Source: PALSA-612 sp963846915
GTDB lineage: Bacteria > Actinomycetota > Thermoleophilia > Gaiellales > Gaiellaceae
Assembly: GCA_963846915.1 (NCBI GenBank)
Contig: CAWJXV010000009.1
Span: forward strand, 1,736,001 to 1,800,000
Reading direction: 5' to 3'
DNA length: 64,000 nucleotides
Notes under the pieces: model-generated
Told to the model about the DNA's origin: nothing
Database searches by the model: none
The model's input: the letters and a program-made list of their open reading frames with translations, nothing else
Position numbers and translations under genes: made by a program
Part shown: piece after piece, positions 1 through 7,697 of the stretch
How positions within the stretch are numbered: the first letter of the stretch is position 1
How the letters are laid out: each line of letters starts with the position of its first letter

Positions 1-117
1 GTTGATTCCGGTGGCAGGCACGCCCTCGGGCGGCTTCGGATCCGCCTTGACCATCTCGACGAACGCGTCAATCGCGGCGTCGTCGGCCTCGAAGTCGGCT
101 ACGCGCGAATACGGCAT
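1..117 (-). CDS. N-terminus of a small unknown protein, cut by window edge
   Basis: Only the first 39 codons are visible; the gene runs off the left edge. The start is an ATG at 117 with a good Shine-Dalgarno (AGGAG, 6-7 nt upstream on the minus strand), which is unusual here because most genes look leaderless. The visible protein is acidic, beginning MPYSRVADFEADDAAIDAF, and has a Pro-rich stretch (KPPEGVPATG) at residues 28-37. It somewhat resembles the start of small stress-type proteins, but I do not recognise the family. A perfect 14-bp palindrome lies 32 bp upstream of the start and may be its operator. Confidence 0.6.
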   Translation of the reverse strand, partial: MPYSRVADFEADDAAIDAFVEMVKADPKPPEGVPATGIN

Positions 118-148
118 TGCGGGCTCCTTTCTCGGGGTCACAAACCTA

Positions 149-162
149 ACCGACAGGTCGGT
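149..162. promoter_or_regulatory. Palindrome resembling a TetR-family operator
   Basis: ACCGACAGGTCGGT is two perfect 6-bp arms around AG. It sits 32 bp upstream of the start at 117 (minus strand), in the promoter region. Operators of TetR/AcrR regulators often have the form CGACnnGTCG. The regulator is not visible here; it could be the truncated gene itself or lie outside. Confidence 0.4.
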
Positions 163-249
163 GAGCCGGGGTAACAGACTAGGCGTCCCTCGGCGAGGTT
201 TGATCGAGCTGGCCGTGGTTTACTGGCCGAGTGTCGTGAAGCGCCGGCG

Positions 250-336
250 TCATTCGTCGGGTCGGGCGTCAACCCAGATCTCGAACTTGTACGGCCTGCC
301 GTTCAATTCTTCGTCACAGACACGCACGTCCTTCAC
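250..336 (-). CDS. Possible 28-residue ORF or gene remnant
   Basis: A GTG-started frame encodes MKDVRVCDEELNGRPYKFE and ends WVDARPDE. The composition looks like real protein (charged, with aromatic residues) and unlike the Arg/Ser/Pro-rich translations of non-coding frames here. There is no Shine-Dalgarno; a weak TAGATC lies 9 nt upstream. It directly follows the decayed segment 349-606 on the same strand and may be another piece of it. No family recognised. Confidence 0.22.
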   Translation of the reverse strand: MKDVRVCDEELNGRPYKFEIWVDARPDE

Positions 337-348
337 GAGAAAGGCGAT

Positions 349-606
349 CTAGTCCATCTCCACGAACCGGATCAGAGCGCCGATCGTGGGGCTTCGAGGA
401 TCGTGTGCACCACCTGGATGTTCGAACCTGGGTGGTGGACGAGGGCGGTGTGCCACGCGTCGGCCAATGCGTACGGGTTGTACACCCAATCCGCCGGCGG
501 CGGACGCGCTACTCGTTGAGCGCCCACCACACCGCCTGCACACCAGCCTCGTCCGGCACCGCCGCGAGCAGCTCGAGCAGCTGCCACGCGGGACCTGTCC
601 TGGGAA
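349..606 (-). pseudogene. Decayed coding segment (TGPAWQLLELLAA family)
   Basis: Protein-like sequence is spread over three frames of the minus strand: TGPAWQLLELLAAVPDEAGV...WWALNE followed by a stop at 509-511, then ADWVYNPYALADAWHTALVH in a second frame, then IRFVEMD with a stop at the low-coordinate end. Joined, these would make a plausible small domain, but there is no intact start. A near-identical copy of the first part lies on the opposite strand at 2518-2575, so this is a duplicated and degraded gene. Function unknown. Confidence 0.4.
543..600 (-). repeat. Inverted repeat copy A (pairs with 2518-2575)
   Basis: On the minus strand this 58-bp stretch starting GGACAGGTCCCGCGTGGCAG matches the plus strand at 2518-2575 with only about five mismatches. 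Both copies encode TGPAWQLLELLAA in the same frame. The two copies flank the genes at 613-2336. Confidence 0.7.
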
Positions 607-612
607 TGAACC

Positions 613-1032
613 CTAACCTGGGTTAGACGGTCGGGACGAAGGAACCTTGAGGAACTTCGCCTGAACGAATTCCCGGTAAACAAGCTTCGCGACGCAGGCG
701 CGGTGGCCTCGACACCCGCCTGACCAGGCAAACAGGCTCCACCCAGCCGCTGGATGCGCAGTCAGTCTCACGCGGGAGTTAGTTGAGAAGTGCGCTGAAC
801 ACGTTTTCGGGCAGTTAATGCCGGCCGGGCTACTCGTAACCGTGCCCCTACCCAAGACGGTGACCTTCAGAGTGGGAGTGCCAGTGGCAGAGAGCGCGGA
901 GACCGACGGCGCACCTCCTGTCCACGCGACAGCCGAGGCAGCGATGATGACCCCGATGATCGCCCCGCGACCAAGCACGTGGACGACCCTAGCGCCATAC
1001 CGCTGATATGTCGAGAACACGCGCCTGCGCAC
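613..1032 (-). CDS. Secreted protein with an InlB B-repeat-like domain
   Basis: Encodes 139 residues. A hydrophobic segment at about residues 19-45 (GRGAIIGVIIAASAVAW) acts as signal peptide or membrane anchor. Residues 52-125 have the pattern of divergent InlB B-repeat domains: KVTVLGRGTVTSSPAGINC, then a C-x3-C pair, then AAGWSLFAWSGGC and a final Cys, so two disulfides are likely. Such domains are surface or adhesion modules in bacteria. The GTG start has no obvious Shine-Dalgarno. A real but functionally vague extracytoplasmic protein. Confidence 0.7.
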   Translation of the reverse strand: MRRRVFSTYQRYGARVVHVLGRGAIIGVIIAASAVAWTGGAPSVSALSATGTPTLKVTVLGRGTVTSSPAGINCPKTCSAHFSTNSRVRLTAHPAAGWSLFAWSGGCRGHRACVAKLVYREFVQAKFLKVPSSRPSNPG

Positions 1033-1231
1033 GCGAGGGGCCGGCGGGGGAGGGGGAATGCGCTCTCGCTCGGGCGGGTCGCTGGGTGAATGCGCTCAAT
1101 GCGTTTGGGCGTGGGTCGCGGGAGCACCGAGTGTGATGCGAGGTTTTGTTGGCAGAGCCGAGCGTGTTGGGGGAGCGGCGGCGGGGCTTGGGCTTCCGCT
1201 CCCCCAGCGCATGTGAGCAACGGCGACTTTG

Positions 1232-1657
1232 CTAGCCGCTCAGGAACACGGCGCCGCTGGCCAGTTGGTGGTCGTTGTGGCTGGTGAGGACAAACGCATC
1301 TTCGCCTGCGCTCGAAACCATGGGCGCCTGGAAGGTGAGGGTGCCGAAGCCATGCGAGTTGGTTTGCAATGTCCCGACGAACATGGCTTTGCACGGATGG
1401 TTTTGGACGAGCGTGATCGAGTAGGACGAGAACGGCGCCACCGTGTCCAGTTCGACGGTCCCGTGCAGCGTCGCGCCGCGACCGAAGGCGGTGAAGTGCC
1501 CCACCGGGTCGAATGGATCAGTCGCGCCGAAGGCGCAGTCGTGGCCGGTATTGCGGTACACAGGCGCCGTGCCACCTGAAGCGGCCGAGCTCTGTCCGGC
1601 CGTCAAAGCCGCAAGCACTGCGCAGGCGGCAATAGCGAAAAGCGCCAGTCGTTTCAT
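1232..1657 (-). CDS. Small secreted protein of unknown function
   Basis: Encodes 141 residues with a classic signal peptide: MKR, then a hydrophobic core LALFAIAACAVLAALTA, and an Ala-x-Ala-type cleavage region near residue 25. The mature part is Thr/Ser/Gly-rich with two cysteines (HDC and HPC contexts) that could form one disulfide, and beta-rich predicted character. The ATG has a G-rich stretch (GGGGGTGGGAG) upstream that can serve as Shine-Dalgarno. No recognised domain. Confidence 0.7.
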   Translation of the reverse strand: MKRLALFAIAACAVLAALTAGQSSAASGGTAPVYRNTGHDCAFGATDPFDPVGHFTAFGRGATLHGTVELDTVAPFSSYSITLVQNHPCKAMFVGTLQTNSHGFGTLTFQAPMVSSAGEDAFVLTSHNDHQLASGAVFLSG

Positions 1658-2024
1658 GCTCCCACCCCCTTGTGTAGACGTGTAGCTTGACGCACTTGCG
1701 AGCTGCTAGACAGGCCTCCCTCTATTGGATCGGCCAATCACAGAAACGGTAGGAACAGCCGGTAACACGCGACTAACACCGGCTAGGCTCGTACTTGGTC
1801 ACGGATCTTGCAAGCCGTAGCTATCGCCGCTTGGCACGTCCGCAGTCCCGGAAAGCCCGAGCCTCGTTCGCCCTGCAACGGCACTCTTCCACAGCTGGAA
1901 CGCCGTTCCGCGGTGGCGAGAAGTCGCGGACAGATCAGCCGACCACTTGCCCGTCCGTGCAAATCCTGTGTGGCAGGTTAGGGATGAGAAACCAGCCCCT
2001 CCGGGTGGCTTAGACTCGTACCTC
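1658..2024. other. Intergenic region without a convincing gene
   Basis: 367 bp between divergently placed genes. It contains a short dyad ATTGG-N5-CCAAT near 1723-1737 and ends in the -10 box of the gene at 2025. Frames through it are stop-containing or of shadow composition; I see nothing else. Confidence 0.5.
2011..2016 (+). promoter_or_regulatory. TAGACT -10 box of a leaderless gene
   Basis: TAGACT ends 8 nt before the ATG at 2025 and there is no Shine-Dalgarno. A start point 6-8 nt after the box would put the 5' end of the mRNA at the start codon. The same arrangement recurs at about 26 genes in this window. Confidence 0.55.
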
Positions 2025-2336
2025 ATGGCCGATTCGTTGACGATCTTCCTCTTTGGCAGCGACACGCCAATCGAAGTCGACTTGGAGGGCCGTTCCAGTC
2101 GCGACGAATGGAAGAACCTCAGGAATCGAAAGGGTCGTTGGAGCAAGGCTTGGGTTGAAGTCAGAGCCGAGCACGATGGGACGCGCAGGATCTACATCGA
2201 CCCCGATGCCATCGCCAAGGTCGTTGTCGACTTCACCACGCCAATCTCCCCCGAGGTTGCTGACAAAGAGGCTAATGAGCAGCGCGAGACAGACCTCCGC
2301 CAGCAATTGGACCACTCTCCCGACGTAGACGCATAG
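2025..2336 (+). CDS. Small acidic cytoplasmic protein, unknown
   Basis: 103 residues from the ATG at 2025 (MADSLTIFLFGSDTPIEVDL). I chose this start because TAGACT lies 8 nt upstream and the frame before it has shadow-like composition. The protein has a beta-strand-rich N-terminal half, a basic Trp-containing middle (DEWKNLRNRKGRWSKAWVEV) and a charged, probably helical C-terminus. No signal peptide or membrane segment. No family recognised. Confidence 0.6.
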   Translation: MADSLTIFLFGSDTPIEVDLEGRSSRDEWKNLRNRKGRWSKAWVEVRAEHDGTRRIYIDPDAIAKVVVDFTTPISPEVADKEANEQRETDLRQQLDHSPDVDA

Positions 2337-2365
2337 CGTCGCCCTCTCAGTGACTCCCGCGTCCT

Positions 2366-2600
2366 GTGGCCGCCGAACCGTCGCCTGCCCGGGCCGAACT
2401 CGACCGCGTAGGTGCCAGCTTCCGCAAAGCTGGTGCAGCCGACTACATCACCGTCACCGAAGACACTGACGCGGTGAGGCGGTCGGGCCGCCCGCCGGGA
2501 GCAACCGCGGCGGTTCTGGACAGGTCCCGCGTGGCAGCTGCTGGAGCTGCTCGCGGCGTTGCCGGACGGTGCTGGGGTCCGAGCCATCGACGGGCCACCC
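2366..2600 (+). pseudogene. Second decayed copy of the TGPAWQLLELLAA segment
   Basis: A readable stretch (AELDRVGASFRKAGAADYIT then VTEDTDAV) is followed, after a frame change near 2500-2518, by TGPAWQLLELLAALPDGAGV in another frame. The second part is the near-identical inverted copy of 543-600. Downstream to 2892 the frames are Arg/Ser/Pro-rich and I see no gene. Best read as a degraded duplicate; the original function is unknown. Confidence 0.4.
2518..2575 (+). repeat. Inverted repeat copy B (pairs with 543-600)
   Basis: 58-bp match to the minus strand of 543-600, beginning GGACAGGTCCCGCGTGGCAG, with about five mismatches. The same translated motif is kept in both copies, so the repeat derives from a duplicated coding segment. 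Confidence 0.7.
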
Positions 2601-2892
2601 GCTCATACCGGTCTGGCGCCTCCGCGGCGACCAGCACGCAGAAGTCGAGTGTCCAGGAGCCCGAGCCGCGGCATCTCGCGGATGGACAAGCCCGCCTGGT
2701 TAACGCTGAGCCCGACCCCGATCTGGACGGTGATCTGCCAGGCGGGGACGATTGCTGCGCTCGAGGCCGACGGCGCCGCTGACATCGCCGCTGACACCGC
2801 CGTCTGTCGAGTGACTGTTGACGGAGGAGGGAGGCGGCCCGCTCCCGCAGCCGGCCGCCTCTCTGCGCTCCTGTGTAACGAGGCCGAGTCGC

Positions 2893-3402
2893 TCAGCGAC
2901 CGGTGACGGCGAACCAGGCGCTCCCCGGCGATGTGACGAAGATGATCGGCGCGAAGCACGGCGACGGCAGCGCCACCGTGGTGTCGATCTCCGCGTCTCC
3001 GGACGAGCTCGCAGGGACGAGCGCGGTCGAGACGTTCGAGATCGTCGCGACCCCGGCGGTCGTGGTCTGACAGCTGACGATCGCCTTGAACTGTGGAATC
3101 GGGTTCGTGCCCTGCAGGTTCGCGGGAACAGGCGGGCGCCGGGCCAGGACGAGGCCCTCGACCTCGACGTGTAGCTTCCCGCTCGCACGAAGGTCGGCGC
3201 TTCCCGAGCCGATCTCCCACGGGAGACCGCCTCCGGCGACGCCGCGGATCGGGTTCGCCGTTCCAACGTAGGGCCCGCTCACTGAAGCGAGCACCTTCGC
3301 GTCGACGACCTTTCGGCCGTCGTCACCGCCGATACCCAGTGCGGGCGCAACGAGCGCAGTCGCGACCGCGAAGCCGAGCAGCAGGACGAGTGGCTTCCGC
3401 AT
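2893..3402 (-). CDS. Secreted protein, unknown, with clear Shine-Dalgarno
   Basis: 169 residues from the ATG at 3402, chosen because GAGAGGAGGGAG lies just upstream and a signal peptide follows directly (MRKPLVLLLGFAVATALVAP). An in-frame extension to 3570 has shadow composition. The mature protein is Gly/Val/Ser/Pro-rich and beta-like, with two cysteines (about residues 114 and 151). Two-Cys exported proteins of this type are common in actinobacteria but uncharacterised. It stands alone, with a MITE-like element upstream. Confidence 0.72.
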   Translation of the reverse strand: MRKPLVLLLGFAVATALVAPALGIGGDDGRKVVDAKVLASVSGPYVGTANPIRGVAGGGLPWEIGSGSADLRASGKLHVEVEGLVLARRPPVPANLQGTNPIPQFKAIVSCQTTTAGVATISNVSTALVPASSSGDAEIDTTVALPSPCFAPIIFVTSPGSAWFAVTGR

Positions 3403-3625
3403 GACTCCCTCCTCTCGTAGGTGCGATGGACTTACTCGGGTTCCTACGAGCGTCGTCGACTGAGTGGATTGCGTTTCGCGGGCAGGCGTGAACGCGCCCG
3501 GCCGGCCGAGCCGCAGGCGATACCGCACCGCGTTTCCCACCGGCAGTAGTCCGCCGGGGATACCTGACACTCCTCCAGCAAGCCGAAACGCCCAGCCTCG
3601 TCCTCCCGCCCAGGAGGGCTCGATG

Positions 3626-3800
3626 GACTAGAGGCTTGATGTGAGATTCCACCGGATCGGATGACGCCCCACGCACGGCGCCGGATCGGCGCGTCCGGTC
3701 GCGACACGTAGCGCTGCTACGCGACGCGGACCGGCCACACCGCCCGGCTTGGCCTGGAGCGCCCCCGACGTCGGCTCAATTTCACATCAAGCCTCTAGTC
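3626..3800. mobile_element. MITE-like 175-bp element with 23-bp terminal inverted repeats
   Basis: The ends at 3626-3648 and 3778-3800 are inverted repeats of 23 bp with one mismatch (core CTAGAGGCTTGATGTGA). The 129-bp interior has no gene and holds a smaller palindrome around CGTAGCGCTGCTACG (about 3710-3724). Terminal CTAG could be part of the repeat or a target duplication; being palindromic it cannot be told apart. Size, ends and lack of coding fit a miniature inverted-repeat element mobilised by a transposase elsewhere. A large RNA hairpin is the alternative. Confidence 0.55.
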
Positions 3801-3809
3801 GCCCGGTAG

Positions 3810-3923
3810 TTACTCGTCGAAGATCTTTTCTTCCTTTCGGTTCTTCACGACCGTGTAGATGGCGACGCTGATGACTGCCAGGACTGCGAGTGCTCCGATC
3901 AAGAACCACCAGAACCACCACAT
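3810..3923 (-). CDS. 37-residue single-pass membrane peptide
   Basis: MWWFWWFLIGALAVLAVISV is followed by a short membrane tail and a basic-then-acidic C-terminus (VVKNRKEEKIFDE). The ATG at 3923 has AGGGAG 7 nt upstream. The Trp-rich N-terminus plus one transmembrane helix with a charged cytoplasmic tail resembles small envelope peptides. Too short for family assignment. It lies next to the MITE-like element. Confidence 0.6.
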   Translation of the reverse strand: MWWFWWFLIGALAVLAVISVAIYTVVKNRKEEKIFDE

Positions 3924-4464
3924 GGTTGCTCCCTTGTCGATGAGCTTCGGGTGTGTTGATGGGTCGTGCCCCCTCATCGCTCCGAGCCGATGCCTTCCGG
4001 AGGAGTTGGCGGGGCACCGCTTCCCCGAAGCCTCGCGGCGGATAGTACTTCCGGACGGGGAACAGGTCTGCCAACGGCGGCTCTCGTGTCCCCCGAGGCT
4101 CCACGAACCGGCCTTTGTGGCGTTGCCCCCAGGGAGGCTCAGACCCCAGGAGGAGCCTGCCCAGCCTAGGAACCGCTTCATCTCAGCAGAGGGAACGGTA
4201 AGCCATCACCTTCGCGGGCGCGAGTGCGCGAGGGGTGCGTGTGCTCCTACGGCGATCGTCCCCTTCGGATGACGTGCGAGCCGCCGGCGCGACCTACGAT
4301 GCGCCGTCGAAGCCACGTTCGCATGCCGACGGTCGTCGGTTGACGGAGGGGAGCGGAGCATGCGCAAGATCCTGGAGATCGGCCTCCAAGACGCCGGACG
4401 CGACTGCGGGCACTGCCGACTAAAGGCATCGATGTGATTCGAGACGCAGCGGGCATCTGACCTC
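3924..4464. other. 541-bp region with no gene seen
   Basis: Neither strand shows a frame with protein-like composition or a supported start. The left part is the 5' flank of the 37-residue peptide gene; the right part is the upstream region of the MFS gene. No hairpin terminator with a T-tract and no repeat was noticed. Confidence 0.45.
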
Positions 4465-5868
4465 GTGGCAAGCGAGGCCGTCATCGCTGCTTCGCCCATG
4501 GTGTCTCCACGGAGGCTGATTCTTCCGCTCGCGCTTGCCCAGTTCATCTGCAGCTTCGCGGGCTCGAACATGAACGTGATGATCACGGACATCAGCGACG
4601 ATCTGGACACGACTGTCAAGGGTGTGCAGACGGCGATCACGCTGTTCCTGCTGATCATGGCCATCCTGATGATCCCGTGCAGCAAGCTGACCGATCGCTG
4701 GGGACGCAAGCGGTGTTTCGTCTGGGGTCTCACGCTGTACGGGGTCGGCGCCTTGCTGAGCGCGGCCGCTCCGAATCTCGCCGTCCTGATCCTGGGGAAC
4801 TCGGTGTTGGAGGGGGTCGGAACGGCGTTGCTGATTCCGCCGGTGTACATCCTGGCGACGCTGTGGTTCTCGGACACGACCTCGCGGGCCTGGGCCTTCG
4901 GGGCGATCAGCGGCCTGGGCGGCGTCGGGGCGGCAGCGGGGCCACTGATCGGAGGCGTGATCACTACCGGAATCAGCTGGAGGGCCGCGTTCGTCTTCCA
5001 GGCCCTGGTCGTCGCGTCGATCATCTTGCTCAGCCGCCGGCTCGTCGACCCGCTCCCGCCCGACCCGACGCGACCGTTCGACGCCGTCGGGGCGGTTCTC
5101 TCGGCCGTGGGCATGTTCTTCGTCGTCTTCGGGATCCTGCAGGCCGGGACGCGCAACGTGCTGTTCGTCGTGTGCGTCGTGCTGGGAGTGGCGTTCCTGA
5201 TCGGGTTCTACCTCTACATCCGCGCACAGGAGCGGGCGGGCAAGGAGCCGCTCTTGTCGACCGGCCTGTTCCGGAACCGGACCTGCAACCTCGCCCTCGT
5301 GACCCAGAACATCCAGTGGCTTCTCCTCATGGGCGTCTCGTTCGTCGTCTCCGTCTTCCTCCAGGAGGTTCGCGGCTACAGCGCGATCGGGACCGGCGTC
5401 GTCTTCACCGCTGCCACGGTCGGCGTCCTCGTCTCGTCCTTCGCCCAGCAGCGTCTCGCCAGGAAGTACGCGCAACGAACGCTGATCGTCTCGGGCTTCC
5501 TCGTCACGCTCGCCGGCATCGCACTGCTGCTCGGCTTCGTCCATCACTCGTCGAGAGTCGTCGCGTTCGTGCCCGGCCTTCTGCTGATCGGCCTCGGCCT
5601 CGGCGGGATGCTCACCCCCTCCGTCAACGTCGTACAGTCGAGTTTCCCCGAGGAGCTCCAGGGCGAGATCTCTGGCCTCTCGCGGAGCATCTCCAACCTC
5701 GGCTCGTCCTTCGGAACTGCGATCGCGGGGACGATCCTCATTTCTGTCGTCGCGCTCGGAACCCGGTCCTACGCGGTTGCGATGATTACCCTCGCCGGCT
5801 TCGGGCTCATCGGTCTCGTCGCGGCCCTGCGGATTCCGGCCAAGATCGAGCCGGTTCAAGGAGACTGA
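4465..5868 (+). CDS. MFS drug/solute exporter, DHA2 (14-TMS) type
   Basis: 467 residues, almost wholly hydrophobic, giving about 14 membrane helices, the usual size of DHA2 multidrug exporters. Motif A appears as KLTDRWGRKRC after helix 2, and a GPLIGG motif (from GLGGVGAAAGPLIGG) in helix 5 is typical of antiporters. Probably an H+-coupled exporter in the cytoplasmic membrane; the substrate cannot be told. The GTG at 4465 is used; an ATG at 4498 (MVSPRRLILPLAL) is an alternative start. It stands alone, convergent with the FHA-protease gene, so no regulator is linked. Confidence 0.85.
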   Translation: MASEAVIAASPMVSPRRLILPLALAQFICSFAGSNMNVMITDISDDLDTTVKGVQTAITLFLLIMAILMIPCSKLTDRWGRKRCFVWGLTLYGVGALLSAAAPNLAVLILGNSVLEGVGTALLIPPVYILATLWFSDTTSRAWAFGAISGLGGVGAAAGPLIGGVITTGISWRAAFVFQALVVASIILLSRRLVDPLPPDPTRPFDAVGAVLSAVGMFFVVFGILQAGTRNVLFVVCVVLGVAFLIGFYLYIRAQERAGKEPLLSTGLFRNRTCNLALVTQNIQWLLLMGVSFVVSVFLQEVRGYSAIGTGVVFTAATVGVLVSSFAQQRLARKYAQRTLIVSGFLVTLAGIALLLGFVHHSSRVVAFVPGLLLIGLGLGGMLTPSVNVVQSSFPEELQGEISGLSRSISNLGSSFGTAIAGTILISVVALGTRSYAVAMITLAGFGLIGLVAALRIPAKIEPVQGD

Positions 5869-5922
5869 GTGCACGGCTGACGCGGCGAGACGCCTGGGCC
5901 TCGTTCGCCTCGTCCGGGGATC

Positions 5923-7608
5923 CTAGGCGCCGACCCGCACGTTCACCTCGTTCGAGGCCTTGACGAGCGAAGGGCCGGCAAAGATCTGAAGCGAATACGT
6001 GCCGTTGCCCTGTCCGGTCGGAATGCTGATCCAGTAGCAGGTCGAGCTCGTTCCGTACGACTTCGACCACGACTCCAGCGTCTCGTCGACGCTCGGGCTC
6101 GAGGTTGTGCTCGCTCGATAGGCCGTGAGGAGGGCGAGGTCCTCGCCGCCCGCCAGGCCTGAGACCCGGAACACGGCGTACACGGGCGCCCCGGCCGGAT
6201 AGCTCGTCACCGGTCGGTAGTTGCAGGAGTTGTCGGGTTCGTGGGCGGCGAAGTGAAGGAGTGTGAAGCGCTCGTGCCCCGTGTTCGGGACGAGGTACGG
6301 GTCCTTCCACGACCGCCCGGCTTCCGCCGCCTTCACAATCGGAAGCGCGAGGTTGATCGGCCGGATCTTGCCTTGCTTGTCGTCCGACGAGTTGCAGCCG
6401 GCGACAAACAGGCTCGATCCGCACTGGAACCTTGAGGGAATCCCGATCAGTCGCCCCTTTGAATCGGCTGCGAGGCCGCCCGAGTTCCCGTGTGCGATCG
6501 CCGCATCCGTCTTGATCCAGCCCCGCACCGAGCCGATGTGGGCGTCCTTCTGGAAACCGGAGACGGTGCCGCGAGAGACGTTGATCTCGCCCTCGAACCC
6601 CCCGCCGACGCCGGGGTAGCCGACGACCGTCACCGGCTCCCCGTCGCGAAGCCGGTCCGAGTCCCCGATCGGGACGGTTGGTAGGTCGAGCTTGCCCACC
6701 GGCTTTCCGTCGAGGGTCGACACGATCCTGAGGACGGCCGCGTCGACGTAGCCGTCGTACGCCACTGGCTTGGCGATGTAGACAGGCTTCGCCGGCTTCG
6801 CCTCCCCCTGGAACAGCGACACCTCGAGTCGCGCCGGGTCCGGCTCGGTCTGGCCGACGCCGTACTGGACGGCGAGTCCGGGCGCCGAGGGCTTGCCGAC
6901 GTGGGCGTTCGTGAGGATGTAGCCGTCTGCGCGAACGATCGAGCCCGAGCCGATGTAGGCCACCTCGCCCTTCTCGTCGAGCCCGCTGATCAGCACCGTC
7001 GCGCGCTCGAGGCGCGTGACCGAACTCTGGCTACTGCTGCTCCCGCCGATCGTGCCGGTCGCGAACAGGGCCGCAATGGCCGCCGCAGCCGCGACCGCGA
7101 CTGCGGCGAGCACGACCGCCAGCCGCGTCGTCCGGCGCAGGTCTCGTTCCTCCGCCGCGACCTCCTCGTGTACCTCCTTCTGGATGATGCGCGCGATTGT
7201 CGAGCGTCCCAGCGGCGGGGTGGTCGTGCCCTGGAGTGTCGGCTCCGGCTGCGTCCCCGCCGCCGACTCGACCATCGCCGGGGCGAGCTTGGTCGCGTCC
7301 GGATCCGGCTCGGGGTCGTCGAGCGAGAAGACGATTGCCGTGTCACCGACCCGGAGGTGTTCACCGCCGTGCAGCGTGACCGGCTCGGTGATGCGCCTCG
7401 CGTTGACGAACGTGCCGTTGCTCGAGCCGAGGTCGCTGATCGTCAGCACCCCGTCGGCGCTCCGCTCGAGGGCGGCGTGATGGCGGGAGACCTTCTCGTC
7501 GTCGACGACGAGATCGCAGTCGTCGCCTCGTCCGATCACGAAGCGGCTGCTGTCGACCTCGACCGAGGTGCCGGCCTCGAGGCCGGCGGTGATCGTGAGC
7601 CGCAACAC
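5923..7608 (-). CDS. Membrane-anchored trypsin/HtrA-like serine protease with N-terminal FHA domain
   Basis: 561 residues from the GTG at 7608. Residues about 20-95 are an FHA phosphothreonine-binding domain (GRGDDCDLVVDD, SRHHA, SSNGT). One transmembrane helix follows (RLAVVLAAVAVAAAAAIAAL, about 162-185), then an extracytoplasmic chymotrypsin-fold protease with His in TNAHV, Asp in YVDAAVLR and Ser in GNSGG. A Cys-containing beta domain ends the protein. The FHA end faces the cytoplasm, so phosphorylation by a Hanks kinase could control the external protease. The gene is divergent from a dual-kinase gene (89 bp gap), its likely partner. TTTAAT lies 9 nt before the start; upstream in-frame residues look non-coding. 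Confidence 0.85.
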   Translation of the reverse strand: MLRLTITAGLEAGTSVEVDSSRFVIGRGDDCDLVVDDEKVSRHHAALERSADGVLTISDLGSSNGTFVNARRITEPVTLHGGEHLRVGDTAIVFSLDDPEPDPDATKLAPAMVESAAGTQPEPTLQGTTTPPLGRSTIARIIQKEVHEEVAAEERDLRRTTRLAVVLAAVAVAAAAAIAALFATGTIGGSSSSQSSVTRLERATVLISGLDEKGEVAYIGSGSIVRADGYILTNAHVGKPSAPGLAVQYGVGQTEPDPARLEVSLFQGEAKPAKPVYIAKPVAYDGYVDAAVLRIVSTLDGKPVGKLDLPTVPIGDSDRLRDGEPVTVVGYPGVGGGFEGEINVSRGTVSGFQKDAHIGSVRGWIKTDAAIAHGNSGGLAADSKGRLIGIPSRFQCGSSLFVAGCNSSDDKQGKIRPINLALPIVKAAEAGRSWKDPYLVPNTGHERFTLLHFAAHEPDNSCNYRPVTSYPAGAPVYAVFRVSGLAGGEDLALLTAYRASTTSSPSVDETLESWSKSYGTSSTCYWISIPTGQGNGTYSLQIFAGPSLVKASNEVNVRVGA

Positions 7609-7683
7609 GATCGGGCGATTAAATGGGACTCTCGAGGACAGGTCAAGAGTCGCGGGCGGCTTTATCGTGTCGGGCAGGTCGGT

Positions 7684-7689
7684 TAGGGT
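7684..7689 (+). promoter_or_regulatory. TAGGGT -10 box of the dual-kinase gene
   Basis: TAGGGT ends 8 nt before the GTG at 7698. No Shine-Dalgarno precedes this start or the in-frame ATG at 7713, so a leaderless transcript starting at 7698 is the simplest reading. Confidence 0.5.
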
Positions 7690-7697
7690 CCCGCATC

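Noticed and set aside
1920..1990. tRNA-like stretch with CCGTGCAAATCC
   Set aside because: The T-loop resemblance is partial and no acceptor, D-arm or anticodon stem could be folded around it.
1795..2013. 72-residue plus-strand frame with TAGGCT upstream
   Set aside because: TTG start, Arg/Ser/Thr-rich shadow-like sequence, and its end coincides with the -10 box of the next gene.
3626..3800. Integron attC site
   Set aside because: The inverted ends lack the R-box GTTRRRY/RYYYAAC core and no integrase or cassettes are present.
4206..5874. Long minus-strand frames across the MFS gene
   Set aside because: Glu/Asp/Arg-rich mirror composition typical of the antisense of membrane-protein genes; no motifs or start signals.
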